Source: VAXT01 sp035318925
GTDB lineage: Bacteria; Actinomycetota; Thermoleophilia; Gaiellales; Gaiellaceae
DNA: 64,000 nucleotides
Assembly (NCBI GenBank): GCA_035318925.1
Contig: DATHDS010000008.1
Location: 50,422 to 114,421, forward strand
Direction of reading: 5' to 3'
Position numbers and translations under genes: made by a program. Below are positions 34,711 to 43,382 of the stretch, one piece after another (positions within the stretch are counted from its first letter, which is position 1; every line of letters starts with the position of its first letter). The notes under the pieces are model-generated. The model made no database searches, was not told the DNA's origin, and saw only the letters and a program-made list of their open reading frames with translations.

Positions 34711-35990
34711 AGCTCCGCGAGTTGCCCTCGGTCGACGAGCTGGCCCGCTCGAGCGAGGACCCGCTCTCGGTTCAGGCCGCCCGTAGTGTGCTCGCGCGCG
34801 CACGCGAGGAGATCCAGGCGGGCGCGGAGCCCGGCGACCTCGAGGAGCGCTTGCGTGAGGAGCTCGAAGCCGCCCGCTCCGCCCGGTTGCGCCGCGCGCT
34901 GAACGCGACCGGCGTCATCGTCCATACGAATCTCGGCCGCGCGCCCCTCGCCGAGGCGGCCCTCGAGCGCGTGCACGAGGTGGGCCGTGGCTACTCGAAC
35001 CTCGAGTACGACCTGACGGCAGGTGCGCGCGGCTCGCGCCAGGATCACGTCGCCGGCGTGCTGCGGCGGCTCACGGGTGCGGAAGCCGCGCTCGTCGTCA
35101 ACAACAACGCCGCCGCCGTGCTGCTCGCGCTCGCGGCGCTCGCCGAGGGACGCGAGGTAATCGTCTCGCGCGGCGAGCTGATCGAGATCGGGGACGGGTT
35201 CCGGATTCCGGACGTGCTCGCCCGCTCCGGCGCCCGCCTCGTCGAGGTCGGGACGACGAACCGAACGCGGGCCGCCGACTACGCCCGTGCGGTCGGGCCC
35301 GAGACGGCCGTCCTCCTGCGCGTGCACCAGTCGAACTTCAGGGTCGTCGGCTTCACCGAGCTGCCGTCGGTGGCGGAGCTGGCAAAGGTCGCGCGCCAGC
35401 ACGAATTGCCGCTCGTGGACGACCTCGGGTCGGGCGCGCTCGCGCGGGTCGAGGACGAGCCGTCGGTGCGGGAGAGTCTCGAGGCCGGCGCCGATCTCGT
35501 CTGCTTCTCGGGCGACAAGCTGCTTGGAGGCCCACAGGCGGGAATCGTGGTCGGCAGCGCAGAGCTCGTCGAGCGGCTGCGCCGCCACCCTCTGCAGCGG
35601 GCCGTGCGGGCGGACAAGCTGACGCTCGCAGCGCTCGAGGGGACGCTCACGCTCTATCTCGATCCCAACCGGGCCGCGCGCGAGGTGCCGGTGCTGCGAA
35701 TGGCCGGCGAGAGCGCCGACGCGGTGCGCGCGCGAGCCGAGCGGCTCGCGGAGCTCGTCGACGGCGAGGTCGAGGAGACGGTGGCCAGGATCGGCGGCGG
35801 CGCGCTGCCGCTGGCGGAGCTACCGAGCTTCGCGTGCGCGATCGAGGAGGAGCTCGCCGGGCCATTGCGCCACGGGGAGCCGCCGGTGATCGGGGTCGTC
35901 CGCGACGGCCGCCTGCTGCTGGACTGCCGGACGCTGAGCGACGCCGAGATGGATGAAGCCGCCACGGCCGTCCTCTCGGCCCGCGGATGA
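34707..35990 (+). CDS. selA: L-seryl-tRNA(Sec) selenium transferase
   Basis: SelA converts seryl-tRNA(Sec) to selenocysteinyl-tRNA(Sec) using selenophosphate and pyridoxal phosphate. The 427-residue protein has the SelA-specific N-terminal helical region (LPSVDELARS), NATGVIVHTNLGRAPLAE (67-84), the PLP site around VVNNNAAAVLLAL, and Lys271 in FSGDKLLGGPQAG as the Schiff-base lysine. Length is slightly below the E. coli enzyme. GTG start overlapping LOG; stop overlapping the methyltransferase start by ATGA. Together with selB and the tRNA-Sec at 51905 this shows a working selenocysteine pathway; selD is not in the window. Confidence 0.95.
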   Translation: MKLRELPSVDELARSSEDPLSVQAARSVLARAREEIQAGAEPGDLEERLREELEAARSARLRRALNATGVIVHTNLGRAPLAEAALERVHEVGRGYSNLEYDLTAGARGSRQDHVAGVLRRLTGAEAALVVNNNAAAVLLALAALAEGREVIVSRGELIEIGDGFRIPDVLARSGARLVEVGTTNRTRAADYARAVGPETAVLLRVHQSNFRVVGFTELPSVAELAKVARQHELPLVDDLGSGALARVEDEPSVRESLEAGADLVCFSGDKLLGGPQAGIVVGSAELVERLRRHPLQRAVRADKLTLAALEGTLTLYLDPNRAAREVPVLRMAGESADAVRARAERLAELVDGEVEETVARIGGGALPLAELPSFACAIEEELAGPLRHGEPPVIGVVRDGRLLLDCRTLSDAEMDEAATAVLSARG

Positions 35991-36937
35991 GCACGCGCGC
36001 GCCGCAGTCAGAGCTCTGGGATGTGCTCCGCGGCGCGCTCGCCACCAGGGCACTCGCAATCGTCGCCGACCTGAGAATCTCCCAGGCGCTGGCCGAGGGC
36101 GCGCGGCCAGTCGATGACCTGGCGCGCGAGGCCGGCGCAGATCCGGACACGCTCCACCGACTTCTCCGCGCGCTTGCGAGCGACGGCGTCTTCATCGAGG
36201 AGGAGTCGGGCATCTTCGGCAACACACCGGTGTCGGAGCAACTGCTGGACAGCGGCTGGGGAGCGTTCGCCCACCTCTTCGGCGGCGCTTTCTACCAGGC
36301 TCTCGGCGCGCTCGACGAGTCGGGCAAGGCGGCCTTTCCGAAGCTGTACGACACAGATTTCTGGTCGTGGCTCGCCGACCATCCGGACGAGCGCTCGATT
36401 TTCGACAGCGCGATGGAGCAGGGCAAAGCGCAGAGGGTCGATCGTTTCGACGGCGTCGAGTGGCGCGGCGACGAGACCGTCGTCGACGTCGGAGGCGGAA
36501 ACGGCTCGCTGCTCGTCGCGTTGCTGGCCCGACAGCCAGGTCTGCGCGGCATCGTCTTCGACCTGCCGGAGACGGTACGGGACCACGCGGCGCTCGGCGA
36601 CCGGATCGAGTTCGTCGAGGGCAGCTTCTTCGAGCGCGTGCCGGAAGGCGACGCCTACGTCCTGTCGACGATCCTTCACGACTGGAACGACGAGCGCGCC
36701 GCCGCAATCCTCCGCACCATCCGCGCGGCGGCATCGCACGACACACGGCTGATCCTTCTCGAGGCTGTCGTTCCGGCCGGCAACGAGCCCGACGGCGCCA
36801 AGTGGCTCGACCTGCTCATGCTGGCGCTCTTCGCCGGCCGCGAACGCAACGAGGCTCAGTGGCGGGAACTGCTCGGGACCGGCGGTTTCGAGCCGACGAG
36901 CATCGAAGACGGGCTGATCCAGGCGCGATGCCGCTGA
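35987..36937 (+). CDS. SAM-dependent O-methyltransferase (COMT-like)
   Basis: A 316-residue class I methyltransferase with an N-terminal winged-helix dimerisation domain (ADPDTLHRLLRALASDGVF) and a SAM-binding fold (VVDVGGGNGS, 165-174). The HDWND motif (231-235) supplies the catalytic His of the small-molecule O-methyltransferase family, which includes plant COMT and antibiotic-pathway enzymes. It is wedged between selA and selB with 4-base and 10-base overlaps, so it is expressed with them. There is no established selenocysteine role for this family; the substrate is unknown. Confidence 0.88.
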   Translation: MSTRAPQSELWDVLRGALATRALAIVADLRISQALAEGARPVDDLAREAGADPDTLHRLLRALASDGVFIEEESGIFGNTPVSEQLLDSGWGAFAHLFGGAFYQALGALDESGKAAFPKLYDTDFWSWLADHPDERSIFDSAMEQGKAQRVDRFDGVEWRGDETVVDVGGGNGSLLVALLARQPGLRGIVFDLPETVRDHAALGDRIEFVEGSFFERVPEGDAYVLSTILHDWNDERAAAILRTIRAAASHDTRLILLEAVVPAGNEPDGAKWLDLLMLALFAGRERNEAQWRELLGTGGFEPTSIEDGLIQARCR

Positions 36938-38661
36938 CGGTCGGCACGGCGGGCCACATCGACCACGGCAAGACATGGCTCGTCCGAGCGCTGACGGGCA
37001 AGGACACCGACCGGCTTCCCGAGGAGCAGGCGCGTGGGATCTCGATCGACCTCGGCTACGCGCCGCTCGACCTGCCCGGCGGCCGGCGACTGTCGGTGAT
37101 CGACGTTCCCGGCCACGAGCGGTTCATCCGCAACATGGTCGCGGGCGCCAGCGGGATCGACCTCTTCCTGCTCGTGATCGACGCGACCGAGGGCGCCCGC
37201 CCGCAGACGCACGAGCACCTGGCAATCCTGCGGCTGCTCGGGATCGACCGGGGCGTCGTCGCGGTGACGAAGGCCGACGCGGCCGATCCGGCCCTGCTGG
37301 AGCTCGTCCTGGCCGAGGCGCGCGAGCTCGTGCCCGGCGCGGAGGTCGTTCCGGTGAGCGCGAAGACCGGCGAAGGCCTCGACGAGCTGCGCACCGCGGT
37401 CGAGGCGGCCGCCGCGAGCCGTGAGCACGCGGCGCTCCTCGGCGCGACGCGCCTCTATGTCGACCGCGCCTTCACGCTGCACGGGATCGGCACCGTCGTC
37501 ACCGGCACGCTCTGGTCGGGCTCGGTCGGCGAGGGCGACGAGCTGCGAGCCGAGCCGGCCGGGCTCGACGTCCGCGTGCGCAGCGTGCAGGTGCACGACG
37601 AGCCCGTCGAGCGCGCGGAGGCGGGGCAGCGTGTGGCACTGGCGCTGCCCGGCGTGGAGCGAGACGCCCTCGGGCGAGGCGACGCACTGATCGAGGCGGG
37701 GGCGTACCCGGTCAGCTACCGGCTCGACATCGAGCTCGAGGAGCTGGAGCCGATCCCCGCCCACGCCCGGATCCAGGTGCATCACGGGACGGCCGAGATC
37801 CCGGCGCGGCTCGTCCGGGTCGGCGAGCGCTTCGGGCAGCTTCGTCTCGCGACACCGGTCGTTGCGGCCCGTGGGGACCATGTTGTCTTGCGAGGCAACA
37901 CGACACTCGGCGGCGGACGCGTCCTCGACCCGGCCCCGCCGCGGGCGCCCGACTCTGCCCGCCTCGCGCTACTGGCGACGGATGACCCCGCCTCGATCGT
38001 GCGGGCGCTCGTCCACGAGCCCGTACGCGCGGCCGATCTCACCGCTCGTGCGCTGCTCTCGCCGGCGGAGCTGGCCGCCGGGCTAGGCGCGGTCGAGCAG
38101 GCCGACGGCTGGCACTTCTCGGCCGACTGGCTCGACGGGGCTCGACGGGAAGCGCGGACCCGGCTGACCCTGCGAGCCGAGGCGGCGCCGCTCGATCCCG
38201 GCCTACCCGCGGGAGAACTGCTCGCCGGCGCACCCTGGGCCGATGCGCTTCTGCCCCTCATGCAGCTCGACCAGCGCGACGGCAAGGTCTATCTCCCGGG
38301 CAAGGCTGCGTCTCTCGGCGAGCGCTCCGCCGATGCGGAGGAGTTGGAAGCGAAGCTCGAGGAAGTCGGACTCGAGCCGACCCGCATCGACGATGCGGAG
38401 CTCGCGCGCTTCCTGGAAGCCGAGGGCCGGCTCGTCCGGGTCGGCGACGGGCTCGCCGTCGGCATCGGCCCCTACGAGGCAGCCAAGCGGGCCCTGATCG
38501 AGGAGTGCGAGGCGGCCGGCAAGATCACGCTCGCCCGCTTCCGGGACCTGATGGGCATCTCGCGCCGGCCGGCCCAGCTCCTGCTCGAGCGCTTCGACGC
38601 CGACGGCGTGACGCGCCGCGTCGGCGACGCGCGGATCCTGCGCGGAGCCGTTCGCCAATAG
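36928..38661 (+). CDS. selB: Selenocysteine-specific elongation factor SelB
   Basis: SelB delivers selenocysteinyl-tRNA to UGA codons marked by a SECIS element. The 577-residue protein has the GTPase motifs GHIDHGKTWL (9-18), DVPGHERFI and TKAD, followed by EF-Tu-like domains 2 and 3. The C-terminal third holds winged-helix repeats, ending in GKITLARFRDLMGISRRPAQLLLERFD, which bind the SECIS hairpin. ATG 36928 overlaps the end of the methyltransferase by 10 bases. The longer open frame upstream runs inside the methyltransferase and is discarded. Confidence 0.95.
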   Translation: MPLTVGTAGHIDHGKTWLVRALTGKDTDRLPEEQARGISIDLGYAPLDLPGGRRLSVIDVPGHERFIRNMVAGASGIDLFLLVIDATEGARPQTHEHLAILRLLGIDRGVVAVTKADAADPALLELVLAEARELVPGAEVVPVSAKTGEGLDELRTAVEAAAASREHAALLGATRLYVDRAFTLHGIGTVVTGTLWSGSVGEGDELRAEPAGLDVRVRSVQVHDEPVERAEAGQRVALALPGVERDALGRGDALIEAGAYPVSYRLDIELEELEPIPAHARIQVHHGTAEIPARLVRVGERFGQLRLATPVVAARGDHVVLRGNTTLGGGRVLDPAPPRAPDSARLALLATDDPASIVRALVHEPVRAADLTARALLSPAELAAGLGAVEQADGWHFSADWLDGARREARTRLTLRAEAAPLDPGLPAGELLAGAPWADALLPLMQLDQRDGKVYLPGKAASLGERSADAEELEAKLEEVGLEPTRIDDAELARFLEAEGRLVRVGDGLAVGIGPYEAAKRALIEECEAAGKITLARFRDLMGISRRPAQLLLERFDADGVTRRVGDARILRGAVRQ

Positions 38662-38665
38662 CCGG

Positions 38666-39295
38666 ATGCCGGTGTTCGAGATCGACACTCCGACGGGCCC
38701 GGCACGCGCCCACCTGCACGTCCCCGAAGAGCCCCGCGGCGCGCTCGTCCTCGGTCATGGGGCCGGTGGTGGCGTCGAAGCACCGGATCTGCGGGCGTCG
38801 ACCGAGGCTGCACTGTCAGTGGGGATCAGTGTCGCGCTGATCGAGCAGCCCTACCGAGTGGCGGGCAGGCGCTCTCCACCCCGCGCGCCGCAGCTCGATG
38901 CAGCGTGGCTCTCCGTTGTCGCGCACCTGCGTGCGACCGAGCTGGCCGACCTGCAACTCGTCGTCGGCGGTCGCTCACTGGGCGCCCGGGTCGCCTGCCG
39001 CACGGCGGAGGAAGCCGGCGCCGTTGCGGTGCTCTGCCTCGCATTCCCCCTCGAGCCGCCGCGCCGCGCCGGGAAGCCGCCGCTGAGTCGCCTCCCCGAG
39101 CTCGAAGCCGTGACGGTGCCGACGCTCGTCGTTCAAGGCGTACGGGATCCGTTCGGCATGCCGCCCCCCGGGCCTTTTCGCGAGGTGGTGAAGGTGCAAG
39201 GCGATCACGGCCTCAAGGCGGACCCCGAAGCCGTGGCTGCAGCAATACGAGCGTGGCTTCCTCAGGTGGTTGTTCAGGCGACGCACGCCAGGTAG
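38666..39295 (+). CDS. Alpha/beta-hydrolase (dienelactone-hydrolase/KANL3-like)
   Basis: A 209-residue serine-hydrolase-fold protein. The oxyanion region is LVLGHGAGGG and the nucleophile elbow is GGRSLGAR (Ser about residue 103); Asp in VQGVRDPFG and His in VQGDHGLK complete a triad. It starts 4 bases after the selB stop, so it is the last gene of the M50-LOG-selA-OMT-selB operon. Substrate unknown. Confidence 0.83.
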   Translation: MPVFEIDTPTGPARAHLHVPEEPRGALVLGHGAGGGVEAPDLRASTEAALSVGISVALIEQPYRVAGRRSPPRAPQLDAAWLSVVAHLRATELADLQLVVGGRSLGARVACRTAEEAGAVAVLCLAFPLEPPRRAGKPPLSRLPELEAVTVPTLVVQGVRDPFGMPPPGPFREVVKVQGDHGLKADPEAVAAAIRAWLPQVVVQATHAR

Positions 39296-39328
39296 CACGG
39301 GTGAACCCCTGGTTCCCCCGAGGGCGAC

Positions 39329-40096
39329 TCATGGGTTAGACAAGGCTTCTGCGAGCAAATCCCGGCGCGACGTCTCGGGCCTGATGCGGACGAAGTATTC
39401 GCGCCCCAGGAACTCGTCGGCGAGGTCGTCCGGGAGCCCACTCAGCAGGTGGCTCGGGCCGATCTGGCTGGCGTAGGCATTGAGCGCCGCCAGCTTCGCA
39501 GGGAGGAACCGGCGCACGTCGAGCGTAGTCGTGACGGAGTCGGCCGGCGCACCAAAGGCGTCGGGCTCGATGCCCCAGAGATCAGCGGGGAGGCCACGGG
39601 CGCGCATGATCGAGCCGAGCCGGCCGGCATGCCCCTCCGGCCAGGTGGCCCCATAGAGCCACTCCGGTGCGGCGGGCCCGAGAAGCTCGAGGGCGGTATC
39701 GAGAAAGCGCGAGACCGCGAGGTGGTCGGGGTGCCAGTAGAGACCCTCCTCGGAGAAGCTGATCACCAACTCCGGCCGCTCGCGCTCCAGTAGGCGAGCA
39801 AGCGCCCTCGCCGCCTGTCCCTGGTCCACGTCCGCCAGCTCGCCGTCGGGAAAATCGAGGCACTCCGCAGAGGAAGCGCCGAGCGCGCCTGCCGCCGCCA
39901 GCAACTCCGCCGCGCGGGCCTCGCCCAGCGCCTCCCGACCGACGAGCTCGGGTAGCTCGGTCGGTCCTCGCTCCCCTCGGGTCATCGACACGATCGCCAT
40001 GCGACGGCCCGCGGCGGCGCAGGCCGCGAGGACTCCACCCGCGAGCAGCGACTCGTCGTCGGGGTGGGCAAATACCCCAAGCACACCGCCGGCCAT
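39329..40096 (-). CDS. LmbE/PIG-L family GlcNAc deacetylase-like hydrolase
   Basis: A 255-residue zinc hydrolase of the PIG-L/MshB family that removes N-acetyl (or other acyl) groups from amino sugars or their conjugates. It has the metal motif AHPDDE (10-15) and the third-ligand motif HPDHLA. The start forms a TGATG overlap with the upstream GT4 stop, so the two act together: the glycosyltransferase could attach an N-acetylhexosamine which this enzyme deacetylates, as in mycothiol and bacillithiol synthesis. However, these two alone do not define that pathway. Confidence 0.88.
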   Translation of the reverse strand: MAGGVLGVFAHPDDESLLAGGVLAACAAAGRRMAIVSMTRGERGPTELPELVGREALGEARAAELLAAAGALGASSAECLDFPDGELADVDQGQAARALARLLERERPELVISFSEEGLYWHPDHLAVSRFLDTALELLGPAAPEWLYGATWPEGHAGRLGSIMRARGLPADLWGIEPDAFGAPADSVTTTLDVRRFLPAKLAALNAYASQIGPSHLLSGLPDDLADEFLGREYFVRIRPETSRRDLLAEALSNP

Positions 40097-41130
40097 CAGC
40101 CGGCGTGGCCGCTTGGTTGGGCGAGCCGCCGATAGAGCCGCTCGTAGGCGTCCACCATGCGCCGATAATCGAAGCGCTCGACCGCTGCCTCCCGCACTCG
40201 GCCCCGGTCGAGCTGGACGGCGCTCTGGACAGCCTCGGCGAGCCTCTCGCCCGGCGGAACCCAACGGCCGCCCACGCCCTGCTCGACGACCTCCGGCACA
40301 GCACCGACGCCGAAAGCGGCGACCGGCGTACCACACGCCATCGCCTCGACCATCACGAGGCCGAACGGCTCGGGATAGGTGATCGGGTAGACGAGCACAG
40401 CCGCTCCGGCCAGCAGCTCGTTGCGACCGGCGGCGTCGACCGTGCCCTCGTAGCGGATGAACCGGCCATCGATCTCGGGCCGCACGTCGCGCTCGAACCA
40501 ATCCGTGCTGGGCCCGGCCATGACCAATGGGATGTCGAGCTCGCGTGCGACGCGAACCGCCTCGTCCGCGCCCTTCGAGGAGATCATGCGCCCGAGGAAC
40601 GCAAGGTATTCGCCGCGCTCGGCGCCGAACGGGAAGGCGTCTGCGTCGATCCCGTTGTGGATCACCGGGATGTCGTCGAAACCGTCGAGCTCGCTGCGTT
40701 GGAAGTTGGAGATCGCGACGAGATGCGCCTCCGGATAGCGCCTGAACCCCTCCAACACTTCGGGGCCGAGCTGGACGTGGTAGGTGTGAACGACAGGGGT
40801 CGAAACGAAGCGGCTGAAGGGCAGCGCGAAGTGGTAGGTGTGGCTGTGCATCACGTCGAACTCGCTCGCGTGCTCGAAGGCCCAGGCCGCGTTCAGCGTC
40901 TCGGGCACACGCCAGTCCCAGACCTCCTCTCGCTCCCGGTAGCCCTGCGCGTAGCACGAGCGCAACTCGGCAGTGGTCACCGAGTCGCCGACGGCGAACA
41001 GGGTGACGTCGTGCCCTCGCCGCACGAGCTCCTCCGTGAGCAGCGAGACGAGCTGCTCGATCGAGTCGCCCTCCCCCGGCCTGACGGGCATCGCGACGGG
41101 CGCCAGCTCGGCAATCCTCAGCTTGTCCAT
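40096..41130 (-). CDS. Glycosyltransferase family 4
   Basis: A 344-residue GT-B enzyme: N-terminal acceptor domain with MHSHTYHFALPFSRF and VHTYHVQLG, C-terminal donor domain with LAFLGRMISSKGADEAVRVA and the E-x7-E motif in YPEPFGLVMVEAM. Such enzymes retain the sugar configuration and often act on GDP- or UDP-sugars. It is coupled to the deacetylase downstream. The layout resembles MshA-MshB or BshA-BshB pairs, but no cysteine ligase is present nearby. Confidence 0.9.
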   Translation of the reverse strand: MDKLRIAELAPVAMPVRPGEGDSIEQLVSLLTEELVRRGHDVTLFAVGDSVTTAELRSCYAQGYREREEVWDWRVPETLNAAWAFEHASEFDVMHSHTYHFALPFSRFVSTPVVHTYHVQLGPEVLEGFRRYPEAHLVAISNFQRSELDGFDDIPVIHNGIDADAFPFGAERGEYLAFLGRMISSKGADEAVRVARELDIPLVMAGPSTDWFERDVRPEIDGRFIRYEGTVDAAGRNELLAGAAVLVYPITYPEPFGLVMVEAMACGTPVAAFGVGAVPEVVEQGVGGRWVPPGERLAEAVQSAVQLDRGRVREAAVERFDYRRMVDAYERLYRRLAQPSGHAG

Positions 41131-41207
41131 CAGCGGCGGCGCGAACCTAGTGACCGGGCATCGCCGTTAACATCGTGCGCCTTATCCGACCCAAGGAGGT
41201 GTCTCGA

Positions 41208-41474
41208 ATGACCAGGCAGCTGCTCGCAGTTGTGGTCGTGAGCGTCGTCCTGAGCACGGTGATCGGCTTCACGCTCGGATGGGTCACCAACCCTCAGAAC
41301 GCCAACGCCGCGACCGGAAACGCAGAGGTGATCCGGCAGCTCAAGAAGCTGAACGTGCAAATGGTCTCGCTGAACTCGAAAACCGGAGACACGCAGACGA
41401 CCGACGGGAGCGTCAGGGGATTGCTCACGATCATCTGCGACTACACGGCCCCCATCAACTGCAAGCCACATTGA
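41208..41474 (+). CDS. Small exported or membrane-anchored protein, unknown
   Basis: An 88-residue protein with an N-terminal signal/anchor helix (LLAVVVVSVVLSTVIGFTLGWV), an Ala/Asn-rich cleavage-like region, a helix (EVIRQLKKLNVQMVSLNS), and a C-terminus with two Cys (TIICDYTAPINCKPH), probably a disulphide. ATG 41208 has a strong AAGGAGG eight bases upstream. It stands alone on the plus strand between two minus-strand glycan operons. No family recognised. Confidence 0.65.
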   Translation: MTRQLLAVVVVSVVLSTVIGFTLGWVTNPQNANAATGNAEVIRQLKKLNVQMVSLNSKTGDTQTTDGSVRGLLTIICDYTAPINCKPH

Positions 41475-41533
41475 GTTAGCGCGCGTAAAAGCGACCCGCC
41501 GCGAGGGGCCCGGGCTCAGGGCGCCGCCCGGGC

Positions 41534-42673
41534 TCACGCCATCCCCGCGGTCTCGAGCAGCCTGCGCAGGACGATCTCTCCCGCGAAGTGCTCCTCCGCG
41601 ATCTCCCGTGCGCGCCGGCAATGAAGCTCGTACTCGGCGGCGATGCGCTCGATGCCTTCGAGGATGCCTTCTGCGTCGTCGAACGAGAGCAGACCCTCGC
41701 CCACCGGTAGGAGGTCGCTGAAGCCTGTCTCCCGGACGAGTGCCGGTCGGCCGCTGGCCAGATAGCACTGTGTCCGGTCGCTGAACCAGCCGCTACGCGT
41801 CTCGACGTACATGCCCTTCGCGAAGCCGAGCTCCGCCTTTGAAGTCTGGATGAAGCGCCGGTAGGCCTCGGTGTCGATCGTGGCGCGAACCGCGTCGGTC
41901 AGCTCCCAGCCGTGCTCGGCGAGCAACTCGGTTGGAGGCTTCCCGGCAATCGCAAGCAGGATCTGCTCGCTCGTCTGCCCGGGCAGCGCGATCAGTCGAA
42001 GCAGCTCGTCGCCCTTGCCCTTGCCGATCCCCGGGAAGCTGTCGGTGGTCCAGCTGAGGATCGTCGTGAACGGCGCGTCTCGAGGCGCGGGGGTGACGGG
42101 CCAGAAATCGAGCGCGACCGGCTGGATCGTGGGATGCCAGCGAAAAGGCGTCTCGGCCAAGGTGCAGGTCGGGTCCTCGACGCGTAGGGCAAAGGTGAAG
42201 AGAGCATCGTGCGCTGCGAAGAAGTCGCGGTACCACCCCTCGCCTGCGTCCGCGATCGCCTGTTGAGTGAAGCCGGGATCGGTGTCGATGAAGATCTTCG
42301 GGAGCCCCTCGTACTCGGGCCTGACCATCCAGCACCCGCCTGAGAGGTTGACCATCAGATCGGCGCCACTGCAGGCCTCTGCGACCTGCGGCCGAGTCTT
42401 GCCGTGGTAGCCACCCTCGTAGTCGACGTAGGCCCAGGAGTCTTCGAGCCCTACGAGCGCGAGCTCCCGGTGGATGTAGTCGAGCGCGTACGCGGGGTCG
42501 GTCGCGATCGCGTTTTGCGCCGGGTCGAAATTGCACTCGCCGGTGTCCTCCAGGTAGAAGACGTCGTAGCCGAGGCGCTGGAAGCCGGCGATGTACTGGA
42601 GCGCGCACCAGGTCACACCGCCGACGGGATAGCGGCCGACGATGCCCGCGAGGACGAGTCGCTTACGAGCCAC
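41534..42673 (-). CDS. Glycosyltransferase-like protein (CgeB/GT1-like), paralogue of 43379
   Basis: A 379-residue protein starting GTG 42673: N-terminal GIVGRYPVGGVTWCALQYIAGFQRLG and a C-terminal half with WFSDRTQCYLASGRPALVRETG and EEHFAGEIVLRRLLE, a GT-B donor-domain pattern seen in group 1 glycosyltransferases of the CgeB type. It shares its C-terminal pattern with the protein at 43379. It overlaps the deacetylase gene by 11 bases and is last in the operon. Substrate unknown. Confidence 0.75.
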   Translation of the reverse strand: MARKRLVLAGIVGRYPVGGVTWCALQYIAGFQRLGYDVFYLEDTGECNFDPAQNAIATDPAYALDYIHRELALVGLEDSWAYVDYEGGYHGKTRPQVAEACSGADLMVNLSGGCWMVRPEYEGLPKIFIDTDPGFTQQAIADAGEGWYRDFFAAHDALFTFALRVEDPTCTLAETPFRWHPTIQPVALDFWPVTPAPRDAPFTTILSWTTDSFPGIGKGKGDELLRLIALPGQTSEQILLAIAGKPPTELLAEHGWELTDAVRATIDTEAYRRFIQTSKAELGFAKGMYVETRSGWFSDRTQCYLASGRPALVRETGFSDLLPVGEGLLSFDDAEGILEGIERIAAEYELHCRRAREIAEEHFAGEIVLRRLLETAGMA

Positions 42674-43382
42674 CGTCGTTCCCGCCTGGTTCGAGCGCTT
42701 GATCGAGATCGGTGTCCGGGCCCATCGGGATGCGCTCGAGACGATAAGGGTCGTCCGCAGGGATCGCGAACGGTCCCCCTCCGTAGCCAAACGCCGCGCG
42801 ATAGCCCGCCCGCGCCAGGGTCTCGCGCAGCTCCGGCGGGACACCGGCGTCGTCTCCGTACGGGTAGGCAAACAGCTCCACTGCCTGCTCGAGCTCGGCC
42901 TCGAGGGCAGCCTTGGAGTGCTCGAGTTCCTGGGCGCGTCCGGCTGGTGCGAGCTCGGAAAAACTCCGATGCGAGACGCCGTGCGACTGCACCGCGACGC
43001 CCCGCCGCAGGAGCTCACGCAGGTCATCCCAATCGCACAGCCGCTCGTCAGGCTCGCTGTCGAAGTCGTTCGTCCCGCCAACGAAGTCGGTCGGCATGAA
43101 GAGGACCGCCGGGTAGCCGAATCGCTCGAGCACCGGCAGGGCGACCTCCCGCACCGAGCGCTGGCCGTCGTCGAAGGTGATGAACGCTGTTCGCTCCGGA
43201 AGAAGTTCCGGCTCCGTGAGGCCCTGCACGAAGGTGGCGAGGTCGACGGCTTGCCAGCCGCAGTCACGGAGCGTCGCGAGCTGCTCGGCGAAGACCGCCT
43301 CGGGGATGTAGAACCAGGTTTCCCAGCCGCCCGGAGCCGGGGGGCCGATTTTGTGGTAGCCGAGGACCGCGATCCGCTTCAC
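42663..43382 (-). CDS. Polysaccharide deacetylase (NodB homology domain)
   Basis: A 239-residue carbohydrate esterase 4-like protein: VLGYHKIG near the N-terminus, the metal motif FITFDDG (first Asp of the triad), and SHGVSH supplying the two zinc histidines. No signal peptide, so unlike most secreted NodB enzymes it probably acts on a cytosolic or membrane-linked intermediate. The ATG overlaps the stop of the preceding GT (ATGA), and its own end overlaps the next GT. Encoded between the two paralogous glycosyltransferases, it presumably deacetylates the sugar that one of them adds. Confidence 0.88.
   Translation of the reverse strand: MKRIAVLGYHKIGPPAPGGWETWFYIPEAVFAEQLATLRDCGWQAVDLATFVQGLTEPELLPERTAFITFDDGQRSVREVALPVLERFGYPAVLFMPTDFVGGTNDFDSEPDERLCDWDDLRELLRRGVAVQSHGVSHRSFSELAPAGRAQELEHSKAALEAELEQAVELFAYPYGDDAGVPPELRETLARAGYRAAFGYGGGPFAIPADDPYRLERIPMGPDTDLDQALEPGGNDGGS

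Noticed and set aside
39329..41130. Mycothiol or bacillithiol biosynthesis (GT4 plus LmbE pair)
   Set aside because: The pair fits the first two steps of either pathway but no cysteine ligase or acetyltransferase is present, and both families are too broad to assign the pathway.
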